A DNA stretch of 64,000 bases from Camellia lanceoleosa (GCA_025200525.1 CM045763.1:93353044-93417043); one strand, 5' to 3'. Shown: positions 45,329 to 57,800, numbered from the stretch's first letter. Notes: generated by a model from the sequence alone, not told the origin. Numbers and translations: made by a program.

Positions 45329-45487
45329 TGTTGTGTTTGGTTGGGAGATTTGATGAGGGATTTAGAAAAGGAAAAGAAAAAGGTGTGTGAAACTAGGTGA
45401 AATATAAGAATATTTTATTCATATTTCACCTTCTTTTTCCATTTCCCTTTCTAAATCCCTCTTCAAATCCCCCAATCAAACACAACA
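45329..45487. mobile_element. Tourist-like MITE, 159 bp, TSD TAA
   Basis: A nearly perfect stem-loop: TGTTGTGTTTGGTTGGGAG at the left and, as complement, TGTTGTGTTTGATTGGGGG at the right, with arms pairing almost to the centre (GATTTAGAAA against TTTCTAAATC). Flanked by TAA on both sides (45326-45328, 45488-45490), the target duplication of PIF/Harbinger-type MITEs. Confidence 0.8.
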
Positions 45488-46809
45488 TAAGTCTTAAATG
45501 AAATATATTCTCCTACCTTTTTCTCAAGCATTGTGCACATAAAATAGAATTTTTATTTTTATTTTTTCAATAATGCACAAAATGTGGTGCCCCATCATTA
45601 GATGACTTAAAAACAGAGGAAATTTGGATAAAGTAAATGGGCATTGAACATATAATATTGAGTAATGTTATGTAAATAAAAAATTTATATATAATAATAT
45701 AGTTTATTGTAAATCTTTTATTTCAAAATAAAATATTATTGAAAATTAATTTATTTACAATAATGATATTATCATATCATTTTTATAATTTTTTTTTTTT
45801 TTTGTATATGCAAGGCACTTGCATAAGTTCTCAAAACTATATATAAGTTACCTCACAAAATCACATAAATTCTCACAATTGTACATAAATTATAATTCCT
45901 TAAATTTTTATGAATTTACTTACATATATTTATGAAAACTTATACGATTTTATAAAATAACATATATATATAAATTTATAAAAATACATGTATTATACAC
46001 TTGTACATTTAAGAATTACTCCCTATAATATTTGGTATCAACCAAAGTGAATGAATGTACTGAAAAGAGAACTGAAAAAAGAGAACAAGTAGTGGCAACC
46101 CCACTATGCAATGCCTCTTTCCACCCAAGTCATCTTGGTGCATATTCAAGTCATGTCTCACGTCCAATAGTTTGTTGATATTTTGGGCTAGTTTGGTAAA
46201 TAAAGTTTTAGTAATATATATATATATATATATTTGCTTTTTAGAGTAAAGTTATTGCTAAAAAAAAAATAAAATGAGTTCGAAAAATGTCAAAAAAAAA
46301 TATTTTTGTTATTGAGAAAATTCAGGTATGGTTTGAATTTTTTTTAGTGAATTATAAATTAAAAAATGCACTAAAACAAAAAGTTTAATTATTATCAACT
46401 GAAACTAAATAATTATTATCATTTTTTTTAAATGGCTAAAAAGTAATTTTTGTAACAAAAAGCAAATAGAGCCACCCTAAGCACTTTCAAAAAAACGTGT
46501 ATGTTTTGTCATGTTAAGTTTAGTTTGTGTCAATGGAAAAATCACCACATGCATTTTAAATATTAAGCTATTGGGTAATGGAAGAGAGAGAAAGAGAAAT
46601 GTCAACCAAACATCAAAAAAAATGTTTTAAACCTAACCTCCCAACCATTCATCTCACATCGATTGTGAGTTCTTTAGGTCAGGAGTATATGAAGTCTCCG
46701 TCTCCAAATGTTAGGTACATTCTTCGGAGAGTGTGGTGGGTTGGCCTTTACACAATTTTTGTTGGCTATATTTTTTTTGTTATTGTGTGAGCACGGATAC
46801 AGATGTATT
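45488..46809. other. AT-rich spacer; no gene seen
   Basis: Long AT-rich DNA with (AT)n at 46212-46232 and poly(T) at 45788-45804. The ORFs near 46578-46908 have no recognisable domain and biased composition. Confidence 0.4.
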
Positions 46810-47904
46810 TCCACTTATTTAAAAAATAAGAATAAATTATACTTGAAAATTTTAAAAATTCTTAAGACATTTATTTGTGATTATGTATTAATTTTAACTA
46901 GTAAATAACAATTTCAATTAAACAATTAAAGATAAATTGACATAACGATTTTAACGTGGAAAAATCACAATTGGAGTACCTCCAACTGTGATAAAAAATC
47001 ATAGGTCAAAGCCACAAAATAATTTACTAAGAAAACAAAAAAAAATTATACAAGTGTACTTTTAATTACCTAGCGAATTTATACCCAAATTAAATCGAGC
47101 CCAATGTGCATTTTCCATCACCGTCTTCACCTCGGAATTGTCTTGTTCGACGTTGAATCCATAACGCCGATGTTGAATCCACGACGATGAATTACTCCGG
47201 AATCCACCAACGCTTTAGGCCTAAATTTCACGAAATTCATTGAAGAACAACTCTCTCTTTTGTGAATAAAACAAAATAAACAAATCTCTTTGATATAATC
47301 CACTCAATTCATGATATAAACCTTCACAGATATTAAAGGAAATAAATAAAGAAGTTCCAGAAGAACACTCTAATACCCAATAAGAAGATTTGAAAGTTGT
47401 ACCTTAGAAACTGAATTAATCACAGATTTATAGAAAACATAATCGCGATCTTCACTCGAGGGCCAGAATGGCCGCTCGAGCAGACTGACTAAAACGCGTG
47501 TTTCAGAATAAGGATCTACGCTCGAGTTCAGGAAAGGCCGCTTGAGCGTAAAAATACAACTCCCAATACTTTTGCAGACGAGTGAAACTTCTGAAAGAAT
47601 TGCAGCTTCGTTCCGGCGTACAATCGACTGCTCGAGCAGTCGAACAATTTTGATTGTAATTTTTCTTTTTGCTTCGGGGGCGCTACCCCCTGGACCCTCG
47701 TGAGCTAATCGGGCAGCTCGAGTCCCAACATAGTCAGCGAAGTGGCAAACATGATAGATTAAGATTACAAACTCCTCTACATAGGCGCTATTTGAGTTGG
47801 ATTCACATCTAAATACTCATAGCCTTATTAAAATAAAAGATCAAATAAAATTACAACTAAAATGAGTTTTATCAGACGGGATTGACAATTACAAAAACCT
47901 GACA
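46810..47904 (-). mobile_element. LTR-like copy, reverse orientation
   Basis: The complement of this segment follows 42260-43330 over its whole length, starting TGTCAGGTTTTTG at 47904 and including the TATA-like CTATAAATCTGTG (minus) and the leader text GAGAGAGTTGTTCTTC. Paired CTCGAG motifs are at 47453/47473 and 47519/47539 (again 20 bp apart), and CGACTGCTCGAGCAGTCG (47625-47642) is a perfect 18-bp palindrome. Together with the forward copy it forms an inverted repeat with a 3.5-kb spacer. Confidence 0.55.
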
Positions 47905-49389
47905 ATACTTTACCTCCTTTATACTTGGCCCCTTCTTCATTTTCGCTCGTAAAGTTGTTGTTTTTTTTTTTTAGCCATTCATGTTTTAAGTTTTTTCCAC
48001 TTTATTTCTGAAGTTAATTTCTATAAAAATTAGAAAAAAAATGTTACAATAATTGTCATGTAACATAAAAAAATATATTATTATATTAGAATTTAAATTT
48101 ATGTGAAAGGTATGAGTTATATATAATAAAATATTTTTATACTACTTGACTGTTAATGTGTCATTTTCTGTCTAACTTCTAATAAAAATTAGCTTTTGGA
48201 ATAAAGTGGAAAAAACTTGTAACATAAAGGGGCAGAGTGAGAAAAAAATAAACTTTAATGGTCAAAGTGGAAAAGTGACTAAATATAAAGGAGGCAAACT
48301 GTAATTTATCCAAATAATAATAATAATAATCAACCACTTTAGACCAAATTGAGAAAATAATTTGAGACATTTATTCTTTTCTTTTCTTTTGTGTGTGTGT
48401 CTTTTTAAGTTGCTTCATTGGTCACTCTAAATAGCCAAATTTTAATTTTAATTTGACTTTTAACATCTAAAACATGATAGTAGAGGTGAAAATATCATAA
48501 GTATAGGACTAAAACAAATTTATGGTTCAAAACAAAAGAGAATTGTTGCAAACCCATGCCTCATACAAATTAGGGAATAACAATGAATGAGGTTTGTAGT
48601 CTTGTGAAAAATTGAGGATGCAAAGAATTTAGTCCTACATTGTGGAGAATGTGGCCTCTTATTTATTGCATGGTGTGTGGGTACATGACAAAATATAACG
48701 GCAATAATGAATGAAGTGGAAATATCTGTTCACATTTTCTCTATTTTTTTTTCTCTCTCCAAATTCTCTCTCCACTGTATGATGCATAGCGTGTGGTTAA
48801 GGATAATTTGAAACGAAAAAAACAAATAAATAAATAAATTTTGGAACAAAGGCTCTCGTGCCACATTGAATGCAGTAGAAACAATTCCCCCCCCGCCCCC
48901 TCTCCATTTTCTATTCTAAATCCTTTCTCCACCAATTGACATGCCAAAATAATCATTTTTAAATTAGAAATTAGTATGTCGTGGGGTTAGGAAAGAATTA
49001 GAAATAGTAGGAGGATAGAAAAAAGTGAGAACAAAAAATTTCATGTGACAATGAGTGAGATTTGTAGAAAAAACATATCAAAACAACTTGTGTTTTGAAA
49101 AATTAAGGATGAAGAAGTTAGCAATGAGGGGTTAGGTGTTGAAGAATGTGCGGATGACAAAGCTAATGATAAAAAATTTGCATGCCATTGCCATTCAAAC
49201 TTTTTTATCCAATTAGAAATTAAAGTATAAATATTTTATTAAATTTGGCTCAATGTTTAGGTGGAAATGTGGGAAATTAGTTTAACTAGAGGTGGTTATA
49301 GAGAGGGGGTAAAGATAATTTGTCTAAAAGTTAAGTTTTTTGTTCCAAAAACTTAAAATATTTGTAATGTTGTAAACTTAAAATATTTG
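47905..49389. other. AT-rich spacer; no gene seen
   Basis: Contains an imperfect inverted segment around 47975-48030 and 48185-48225 (CACTTTATTTCTGAAG against a complementary stretch), so a small degenerate MITE is possible at about 47935-48310. A poly(C) run lies at 48889-48900. No coding sequence. Confidence 0.35.
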
Positions 49390-49880
49390 TAATTGAAGTA
49401 GCTAACCCTCCTTGACTAGCATGATATTATCTGCTTTGGAGTTAGACAAAAACCAACAGTTAACCCCTTACAACTTTAAAAGGCCGGTGCCAAATGAAAT
49501 AGTTAACTCTCCCCGCTTTGCACGATATTGTTCGTTCTGAAGTTAGGCAAAAACTAGCAATTAACCCTCACGGCTTTAAAAGGCCTCATATTAATATAAG
49601 AGAGTTAGTTAGTCCACTTATGTAGTGGAGTTGTGATGGAGTTAATTAGTCTACTTATATAGTGGAGCTGTGATTTCTCACAGAGAGCCTGAGCATGGAG
49701 TTTCCACAGACGGTGCCAAATGAATCAGCTAACCCTTCTTGACTAGCATGATATTGTCTGCTTTAAAGTTAGGTGAAAACTAGCAACTAATCTCTCACGA
49801 CTTTAAAAAGCCTCATACTAGTCTAAGGAAGTTAGTCCACTTATGTAGTGGAGTTATGATCTCTCACAGAGCCATATGGG
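49390..49880 (-). repeat. Three tandem LTR-like units with PBS
   Basis: AGCTAACCCTCCTTGACTAG (49402), a second copy at 49500 and a third at 49726 share the order ...GCATGATATTGTCTGCTTT...CTTTAAAAGGCCTCATA...GTCCACTTATGTAGTGGAG...TCTCACAGAG. Between units 2 and 3 lies TTTGGCACCGTCTGTGGAAA on the minus strand (49701-49720), an LTR-adjacent primer site; a partial version (CGGTGCCAAA) precedes unit 2. These appear to be short LTRs (about 150-220 bp) of a minus-strand element repeated in tandem, now decayed. Confidence 0.5.
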
Positions 49881-50403
49881 ATAGTGCACGAGATTACATT
49901 TTTGGATCTATTGGTACTTCATCCAATTTTTTATTTATTTATTTATATATAATTAGTATAGTAAATAGAAATATGAATATTTTTAATTTGACTAATCAAA
50001 TGGCCGTTGATAGAATAGAGTGAAAAAGAAAGATTCATGTAACCAATCCTATTTGATAGGACTTAAGACCTACTTTGATTTGGTTTGGTTATATAATTAA
50101 ATGAGTCAAAATATGTCAGCCCCTCTCCAGCCACCAACGGCGCCAACCCCTTTCCATCACCGTCAACTTGTTTCCCACCTCTCACTGCCGTCTCCACCAC
50201 CCTCCTCCATCCAATATTTCCTACTTCAAAATCACTCACAATCACACTATTCGTAGCTTTCCCTCTATCACAGCGTTGTTCAAAACTTATACCAAATCCC
50301 AGTGACAGGTTGGTCCATCCACCAAAAGAATGTGATTAATCTGCTCTTTTGTCCCTTTGTTTATTGTCAACATAAAATTTCTCATTCATGGACTCACACT
50401 CTC
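49881..50403. other. Spacer; no gene seen
   Basis: AT-rich with a CCACCACC-type stretch at 50120-50210. The minus-strand ORF at 50063-50245 is short and has no domain. Confidence 0.35.
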
Positions 50404-51204
50404 TGTGTATCAGATTTACTGAGAGGGTAATTTATATATGAATTGGGCCGAGCTAGGATAGTGGGCCGTGATAAAGAGGCTTAGAAGATGGGCCGCAGAC
50501 AAGTGGTAGTCCGGTCCAAAAATGAGCAGCTTGCCGCCAGGTTGAGTAAAAAGGTTAGTTCAATCACCGTTATTGGGTTAGCTCGGTCCAGAGTATGATT
50601 ATGTCATCAGACGAGATAGAAGAAGTTAGCTCAGTCACACTGTTCGGAGCCGAGATTTGGCGCCCTTACATGGTAAATTTAGCTCCGGTTAGCCCGGTCC
50701 AAACTTGTTACGGTTAGCTTGGTCCCATCTGAAGAAACCAAGATACGAGTTGACGAAAGAACCGAACTAACTGGAGTTCGGTCGTTTCTGCCTGTCTAGT
50801 ATGGCAACGTTATCTCGGTTGTATGGTTGTCCTACCGAGGTAAAACCATCTCATTTGGTTTAAGCAGTGAGGGGGGTGTAGAAGGATAAGCATTATCTTT
50901 CAGGAGTATGAATCTTAGGAGGACTTTGCATTAAGAAGTAAAAGTCCGACTAGGATTGTGCCACACGGCACCTATAAAAGTTCACAAACATCACTTATAG
51001 AGAGGTAACGCAACTTTGATTACCAAATACACAGAGCTTTTGTCTATTTATCTAGTTTGCTGACTTAGGCATCGGAGATATTTCCGGCACACACCCGCCG
51101 GTTATCTCACGTTTGTATTTTCAAGTAGTAGAGCGACGTCGTACGGAAGAGTGCAGACTTGATCAACAAGATTATACGAGAATGTTTATTTCTTTCCCGT
51201 ACAT
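50404..51204 (+). mobile_element. Probable solo LTR or LTR fragment
   Basis: Begins TGTGTATCAGATTTACTGAG and seems to end CCCGTACA. Phrases such as GGTTAGCTCGGTCC and GTTAGCCCGGTCC recur, followed by a promoter-like CACCTATAAAAGTTCAC (about 50968) and then ACACACCCGCCGGTTATCTC, which is common in plant LTRs. No target duplication or PBS was found, so the ends are uncertain. Confidence 0.4.
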
Positions 51205-51388
51205 TTACTATATATTCTTGCTTTGGATGATTGTTATTATTCGAATGGTGAATTATTTTGCGAAATTATTGAATCCTATCGGATTGTAAAGCCTAAGAAT
51301 CACGTTATTTAACATAATATAATATATCACTTTATGTATATATAGTATTTAAAATAAAATAAATATTAATATAATTAAATTATATATA

Positions 51389-51992
51389 GGATAAATTATA
51401 AATACACCCCTGAGGTTTGCTTAAAATACAAATTTTCTCCTATGGTTTTGAAAATTACATCCCGCCCCTTGAAATTTCTAATTTCATAACAAACAATCCA
51501 TTTTATTAATAAATCATTAACTCAATTAACTATTTTTAATAATATCATAAATTTATTTCAATTAATATTTCAGGTAATTTTATTATTTTATTCAAGAACA
51601 GTTAAGAATTTTATTTTTTTAATTAATTATGTTAAATAAAAAATTCTAACAATGGTGGTGTTTGGGAAGCAACATCCCAAATTTTTTATCTCATAAAAAT
51701 CATTAAAAGACAAAAGTTTTGCAAAACCAAAAAAAACACATCCAAACAAAATATCACATCCAACCCCATAATTATTTCACTTTTTCTCTCACAAACATCA
51801 CATCCAACCACATAAAAACCCAACTATCTTCCCAAACACTAAAAATTTTTTATCTCATAAAAATCTACATCTACTGAAATTTACATAAAAACTCACTTCC
51901 CAAACACTCACAATGAGTTATTTGAAAATTTTCAAACTATAGAGAAATTTACATTTTAAACAAATCTCAAAGAGTATATTTATAATTTACCC
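51389..51992. mobile_element. TIR element, 604 bp, no coding sequence
   Basis: GGATAAATTATAAATACACC at the left matches, as complement, GGGTAAATTATAAATATACT at the right, and the similarity extends about 75 bp (GTTTGCTTAAAATACAAATTT against GATTTGTTTAAAATGTAAATTT). A second, nested inverted segment (GTGTTTGGGAAG at 51657; CTTCCCAAACAC at 51828 and 51895) suggests another MITE inside. Flanks ATATA on both sides could be a duplication but are in AT-rich DNA. Confidence 0.6.
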
Positions 51993-53289
51993 ATATACAG
52001 TGTTTTTAAAAGCTTAAGGCACACCAAGGCACTAAAGGTCTCTTGGAACCTACGCGCAAGGTGCAAGGCAAGACGCGGGCTTTATTGAAGTAAGACGCAC
52101 AGTCTTGGTAAAAAATAAATAAATTAACATAAACTAATGATTTATACTAGTACTAAGACAATTAAAAAAAAACAATTAACCAAGGCAAATTATAGAATAA
52201 TTCTCAAAATTATGAAAGTGCAAATTACATAGTATTTCACATTCAACAAAAGCCAAAAAATAAATAAACAAACAAACATAAACACTAGGGATGCTCATTG
52301 CTCGATTATGTCGAGAACCTCCAATCCACCATTTGTCTGCGGATTAGCGGATCACGAGCAGATTGACGGATGGATGCGAATCGGTTTGGCGATTTAAATT
52401 TTTACAAATTTTGAACATAATACAACTTGTGAACATTGTTTTTTTAGATTATTTCATTTTTAACCCTATATTTTGTCACGATTTTCAATGACTACCCAGA
52501 CTACTCTTATTTTGACGCTGCACTCTAAACTATTTAAGTTATTATCAATTTTTCCCCTGCCGTTAGATTGAAACGGAAAAAGTTTAAAAAATTACATTTT
52601 GGTCTCAAATTTCAAATGAAAGATGTAAACCCACCATTTCCTACCAGCAAACCACCACCAGAAACCACCACTTCAAGCACTTCTATCTCCTTCGTCATAA
52701 CTCTGTTTTCGCCTCATTTTTATGTCGTTGGATTCAACTCAAGGTCTAGTTTTTGTATCACATCTCACACGTCTCGTTCTTCCTCTTTTTGCATGCTATC
52801 GGAGCTCCGAAAGTTGATTAAAAAGAAAAACTTTTCTTCTCGTTTTTGACTTTTCTTCAAGTCATCTTTCGAACTTCATATATTTTTCGATTCCTAACGG
52901 TTCTACTTTATTCTTTCGCCATTCTCTTCACCTCACTTCCTACTTCGCCCTACACTACCTCGCTTTCTCACTTCTTCGTGTAATAGGCGGTTTTGGTATA
53001 CCGAAAGTTATCTGAAAACTAATTTCAAAACATTCATCTTTTGTTTCTTTCTTCTCCATCTTCCTCATTCTTTTTCTTCTTCTTCACTTATAACATGATG
53101 CGAAACATGGTTCTACGTGGTAATGGAACTGGTGATAGTGGTGGTGGCGGTCCGGCGATAGCAGTGGGTTTGGTGTTATAAGTTGGTGGTGGTGGTAATG
53201 GAGTTCGGTGGCAGTGAAGTTGGTAGTTCGGGTGGTGATGTTGGTGAAGTTGATGGTTGAGATTGCATATGCCCTGAAGAATTAAGATC
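51993..53289. other. Repeat-derived spacer with GGTGGT minisatellite
   Basis: 52008-52120 is a dispersed-repeat-like segment (CTTAAGGCACACCAAGGCACT...GCGCAAGGTGCAAGGCAAG). 52440-52860 looks like the start of a decayed transposon with a TC-rich leader. 53105-53250 is a GGTGGT-rich stretch whose complement recurs at 53840-53905. ORFs at 52568-52849 and 53088-53363 have no domain and are not supported. Confidence 0.35.
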
Positions 53290-53537
53290 ACTTTCAACAA
53301 TGTCATTCGAGCACTTTGTGTCGTAGGAAAAGTGGAGAAGGCATTGTCGGTATTAGTCCTCATACGTCAAGGAAGTTCAGTCCCACAAAGATTTCTTTCA
53401 ACATTTTGATTACTGAGTTCAATCGACAAGGCACGCGGTTGAGTGCTTATAATGTGTATGGTGCTGCATTGAAAATAGGTGTAATTTCAGAGAGAGAGGC
53501 TAAAGGATATTCAACTGAGAAAAAAACTCTTATTTGA
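53290..53537 (+). pseudogene. PPR protein C-terminal remnant
   Basis: One frame reads NNVIRALCVVGKVEKALSVL then VLIRQGSSVP (from about 53296); after a 1-2 nt shift near 53380 another reads SPTKISFNILITEFNRQGTR, then LSAYNVYGAALKIGVISERE and AKGYSTEKKTLI to a stop at 53535-53537. Both halves have the helix-turn-helix spacing of pentatricopeptide repeats (N-x-x-I...G-x-x-x-x-A / F-N-x-L-I-x-x). Only about two motifs survive, with no start or signal peptide, so this is a broken fragment. It lies between inverted GGTGGT-rich arms. Confidence 0.5.
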
Positions 53538-54720
53538 CATGTTTAAATTCATATCATGATAGAGCAGCCATAGCAAATGGAGAAATTAATAGGTGCTCAT
53601 TAATTTGTAATTCAACATCAATAGCTATAACAAAAAAACCTTTATTCTAATACAAAATCAACTATTTGCTATGGGATTTTTTTTAACTATACAAATTTCT
53701 TTTGTTCTTGGCAAAACAGTTGAGGTTTGCATCTCATTTACAATCCAAGTCTGAATGGGTAAAGTGTTCCATTCAAATGGACTAAGAAAATTCTAGTAGG
53801 AACGATGATATGCATGTATATAATTGAATAGAGACACGAAGATCACTACTTGAACCACCAACTTTACCGCCACCCAACTCCATTATCGCCACCACCACCA
53901 TGACCAGGCATAATACTTTTGGTTGGTATTGGCTGCTCAACTTTTGGAGCACATTTTATTGCACAACTTTTGACTCTTGATAATACTCCTTTCAGGGAAT
54001 ATAATAGTCACTCTACCCTTGAATTGGACTTTTTGCCAAATCATGCCTTGAGATTGTTAGATTTCTTCTCAGTTTCTCATTTTTTCTATTTCGATATGAC
54101 TATATCATTCCTTTGGGTTCTTGCAAAACTAATGGCCCCAAAAATAATGGCTAAAAGATTATTTGATCAAACAATGTGGCTGAAGGCATAATTGAATTGA
54201 AGGATTGATAAAGATGTATCGAGGACTTAACAATTGTTGCCTAAGGAACAATTGGGTTGGTGCCCGGGGCAATTTTTCTTTGGCCTTTTGTGAGTTTGCA
54301 GCTTACTTTGCATCTTTTTGGATAGTCCTTAGTTGGTTCCTTGTTCTGTACCAAAACCCTTGGGTAAATCACTATGTCAATGGCCATTCTAATTCCTTGT
54401 TTTTAATCTAGAGTAGAAACTAGTCAATGGCCAAATGGTATTTTCTCTTGAAGTGACCATATACAAACAAAAAATTCATATAAATGCGATTCAATAGTGT
54501 AACTTTTCACTTTAAAATAAAACACTTATAAAGATAGTTTATATTTGTAATAATGTCACTACCACATCATTAAAAACTAAAATGGCATAAGGGATGAAAA
54601 ATATACTCTTTATTTTCGCTCTTTTTTTTTTTTTTTTTAGGAAGCGAAAACTATTGTTGAAAATTTGAAATTGTCTTTTCGGTGAGTTAAAGTCATTCAT
54701 GCCAAAACATACAAGATGAA
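53538..54720. other. Spacer upstream of BAG6 3' end; no gene seen
   Basis: Includes the second GGTGGT arm (53840-53905, complement) and two ORFs (53919-54191, 54205-54411) with no recognisable domain. A poly(T) run lies near 54622-54641. Confidence 0.35.
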
Positions 54721-54897
54721 TATATAATTATTTCAAAGCAGGCAGGCTAATATACAGAGATACTGTCAAACCAACACAATCAATGAAAATAACAAAGAAA
54801 CAAAGAAGAGTTGTAGATATTATTACAAGGAAGGATACAACAAAACTCAATCCCATATCAGATTTAACATAATCACTCACATATGTAATTTTCAGTC
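54721..54897 (-). other. Probable 3'UTR of the BAG6-type gene
   Basis: Non-coding sequence after the stop codon on the minus strand. No polyadenylation site can be fixed from the sequence alone. Confidence 0.4.
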
Positions 54898-57800
54898 TTA
54901 CACTGCAATTCCAAGTGTCGTACCTTTTAGAGCATCATTTGCATGTTTAACACAGGAAGATCCAGCTCTGAACCGCCTTGTCCTCTTCTTTTTCCTCGCT
55001 AATTTCTTTTCCAAATCCTTCACTCTACTAGAGAGGTTAGATATTGCAGTCAACTGTTCTGTCCCAGTTTCAATCAATTTCTCCATTATCTCCCTCAATT
55101 TCTTGTTCTCTTCAACCAACTTTTCATCACTTTCTGAACCCATTTCGCTTCCCAAAGAGACTTGACTGTAATTTGGAGACATGGGGAAAAGCTCTCCTTC
55201 AACCTGAGGTAGCTCCTCTTCCTCAGCAGGAACAAACTGAGTTGCGATCAGGGCTTCTTTAGAGGTTTCAGACCCACAAAGCTGTTCAGTGACTTTATCA
55301 TTGCCAGCAACCGATACAAGCTCTTTAAATTCAAGCCTATCCCCTACAATCTCTTGGTTTTCTGATTCCTCGTTACATTCCTTCGTTTCCTTGATATCTT
55401 GCCCAGAACAATTGTCTTCATCATTAGTTATTCCACTGTCGTTGTTTTCTTGTCCACTATTTTTATCCAGTGCAGGTGAAAGACCTGGCCAAGTTTCCTC
55501 TGTTTTGGAAGCTTCTCCACAATGGGTTTCATTCTCTAGAGGTGAAAACTCAGCATGGGGTTCCTCCGGTTTACAAACTTCTCCATCATGGATATCATCC
55601 TCAGCAAATGCGAGTTGTGGCTGAGGTTTCTCTGGTTCGGAAGTATCCAAGAGCTCATTGGTATTGTTTTTTTCTTCATGTTTTTGTACTGTGAACTCTT
55701 CTATTTTGAGCCTAGCATCCTCAATGGGTGCATTCCCTAAACCAATCTCATCATCTGCCCTGGAGATTTTCGCATTCTCATGAATATGACCAACTTCTTT
55801 TTGTACTTCCTCTTGTTCAGCCATCATATCCTTGTGACCTTCAAAATTGCTCTCTTCTCCAATTTCATGCTCCAGATCTACAATGCCTGACGCATCATTA
55901 AGAGCATCAAGTGTCTGTTGTACTTGATTTGCCTCTGCAATTTCACCATTTGATGCAGTTATGTCAATTGCTGATTGAGACTCAACTTCACCTTTGCCTT
56001 GTAGGACCTCGCAGTCCCCTATTTCAATTAGCTCATTCTTCGGAGACTCTTCAATAACAAGTTCCTGGTTGAATTCTGGTGATGCTGCTGACTGATCACC
56101 CAGACAAGAAGGCATTGTCACCACCACTGCGGAGTCTACATTCTCTTCTGCAGCAGATGGCATTGGTTCAACAAGTAACTTGAGCTCTGAACCATCAGTT
56201 TGAGCCTTCAACGTCATCATTTCAGCATCATCAATCACTTCATTGTTCAAATCATCTTTCAGTTTATCAACTAGCTCGTGACTGCTTTGCAGTGGAGATG
56301 CTATAATTTTATCTTCGGATTCCTCGCATGCTTCTTTCTTAACCAACTTCATCTCTGAAGTTTCCATAATTTGGGAGCTAGATGTTGCTTCGATGATATT
56401 GGAAATTTGACATTGACTAGGCTCTACTAAATCAGATATGTTACTGTGATTACTCTCAGTCTCAGCAAAGCTGTTTCCATTTCCCATTTCTTCAAAAGAA
56501 GAATCTCCTTTGGTGTTCATAGAAAGATCTTCCACAAGTTTCACATTTGATACTTCGGATTTATTGGTAGGTAGAGAATCAAGCTTCTCTTGCAGGCTCA
56601 CAAGCTCCTTTGCCATGGATTTCCTAAAATTCCTGACCATTGGGTGCAAGCCCTGGTAAATCAAATGCAGATTAAGATCATTCTGATTATTTCATAACCA
56701 GAAAAAATAAGGGCCATAGGAAAAAGAGAGAAATTTGCCAAAAAAACACTGAACAAATCCCACAAAGCTGGTTGTCTAGATGTATTTAAGAGTCCATCAA
56801 CTACAAACATACAACGGATGGCAAAAGACTTGACAATCATTTTACATGATACCAATATATGCATGGAAATTGTGTTCATGTGCATGTTTAAGCTTGGAGG
56901 CGTAGTGTTCAAGATCCTATTCATTTTTAATATCTTATCAAGTTCACAAATTAAAGTCAAGAAATCACATTTCTATTTAAATTCTCGGTAATCAGTATCA
57001 ATAAGAAAGATCACATGAATCTTATTCGTTTCTATAAATTTTTCTATCAAAGTTTCATGATGATTAAAGGTGAAAACAAATTTTGGATAGTTCCACGATG
57101 TGCAAAATGAAACATACAAGTGGAAGTTTAGCATGTACTAGACATATTGTATACATACCTGAATGGTGTCTAGTTTTAGCAGAAGGCTCATTATGGTTTC
57201 TCCAATTATCAACTTTTGCTTGTCATCACTCCTGTTATCAAATGAAGACTCTAAAGATTCAATTTGGCTTCTTATCTGAGCCACATGCTCCTTCACTTCA
57301 GCAATTTGCTTCAGTTTCTTCAATGGTTCCCATTTCCTGACCTCAAATCCACGATATGCAGACTGAATAATCACAGTTGCTTCAGCCACCGACAAATCCT
57401 TCCTTTTCGCTTTATCTTCTTCCTTAGGAATCTCATTTTCTGCCTTATTTGCTCCTCCATCTTCGGTCTGCGATTCACCATCACCCAAGTGACTTTCTAC
57501 TGTTGGATCTGGTGCTTTGACTTCTTTGTCCTCTCTCACATCATCACATTTTACAACTTTGCTAGTGTCTTGGTTCGTCGAAACCTCTTCACCAGATTTA
57601 GGAAACAAATTCACAGGAGCTCCAATGGGAGTCTGAGCTTTACAACCTTCACCAGTGTCTTGCCTTGTTATGCCATCCACTACCTTAACTACTTTTATCT
57701 TCCCTTTATTCGCCTGTACCTCCGCACTCTCTTTTATTGATGAGGTGGACTTGGACCTATCACCAAATGCTTCCTGTGCTTTTTCTTTGTGACTAGGACT

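Noticed and set aside
52568..53363. ORFs near the GGTGGT minisatellite
   Set aside because: Composition follows TC-rich and GGT-rich DNA and no domain is recognisable.
53919..54411. Two plus-strand ORFs downstream of the PPR remnant
   Set aside because: No recognisable domain, no splice or start context, and different composition from the real genes here.
55044..55740. Plus-strand ORFs within the BAG6-type gene
   Set aside because: Shadows of the long minus-strand exon 2.
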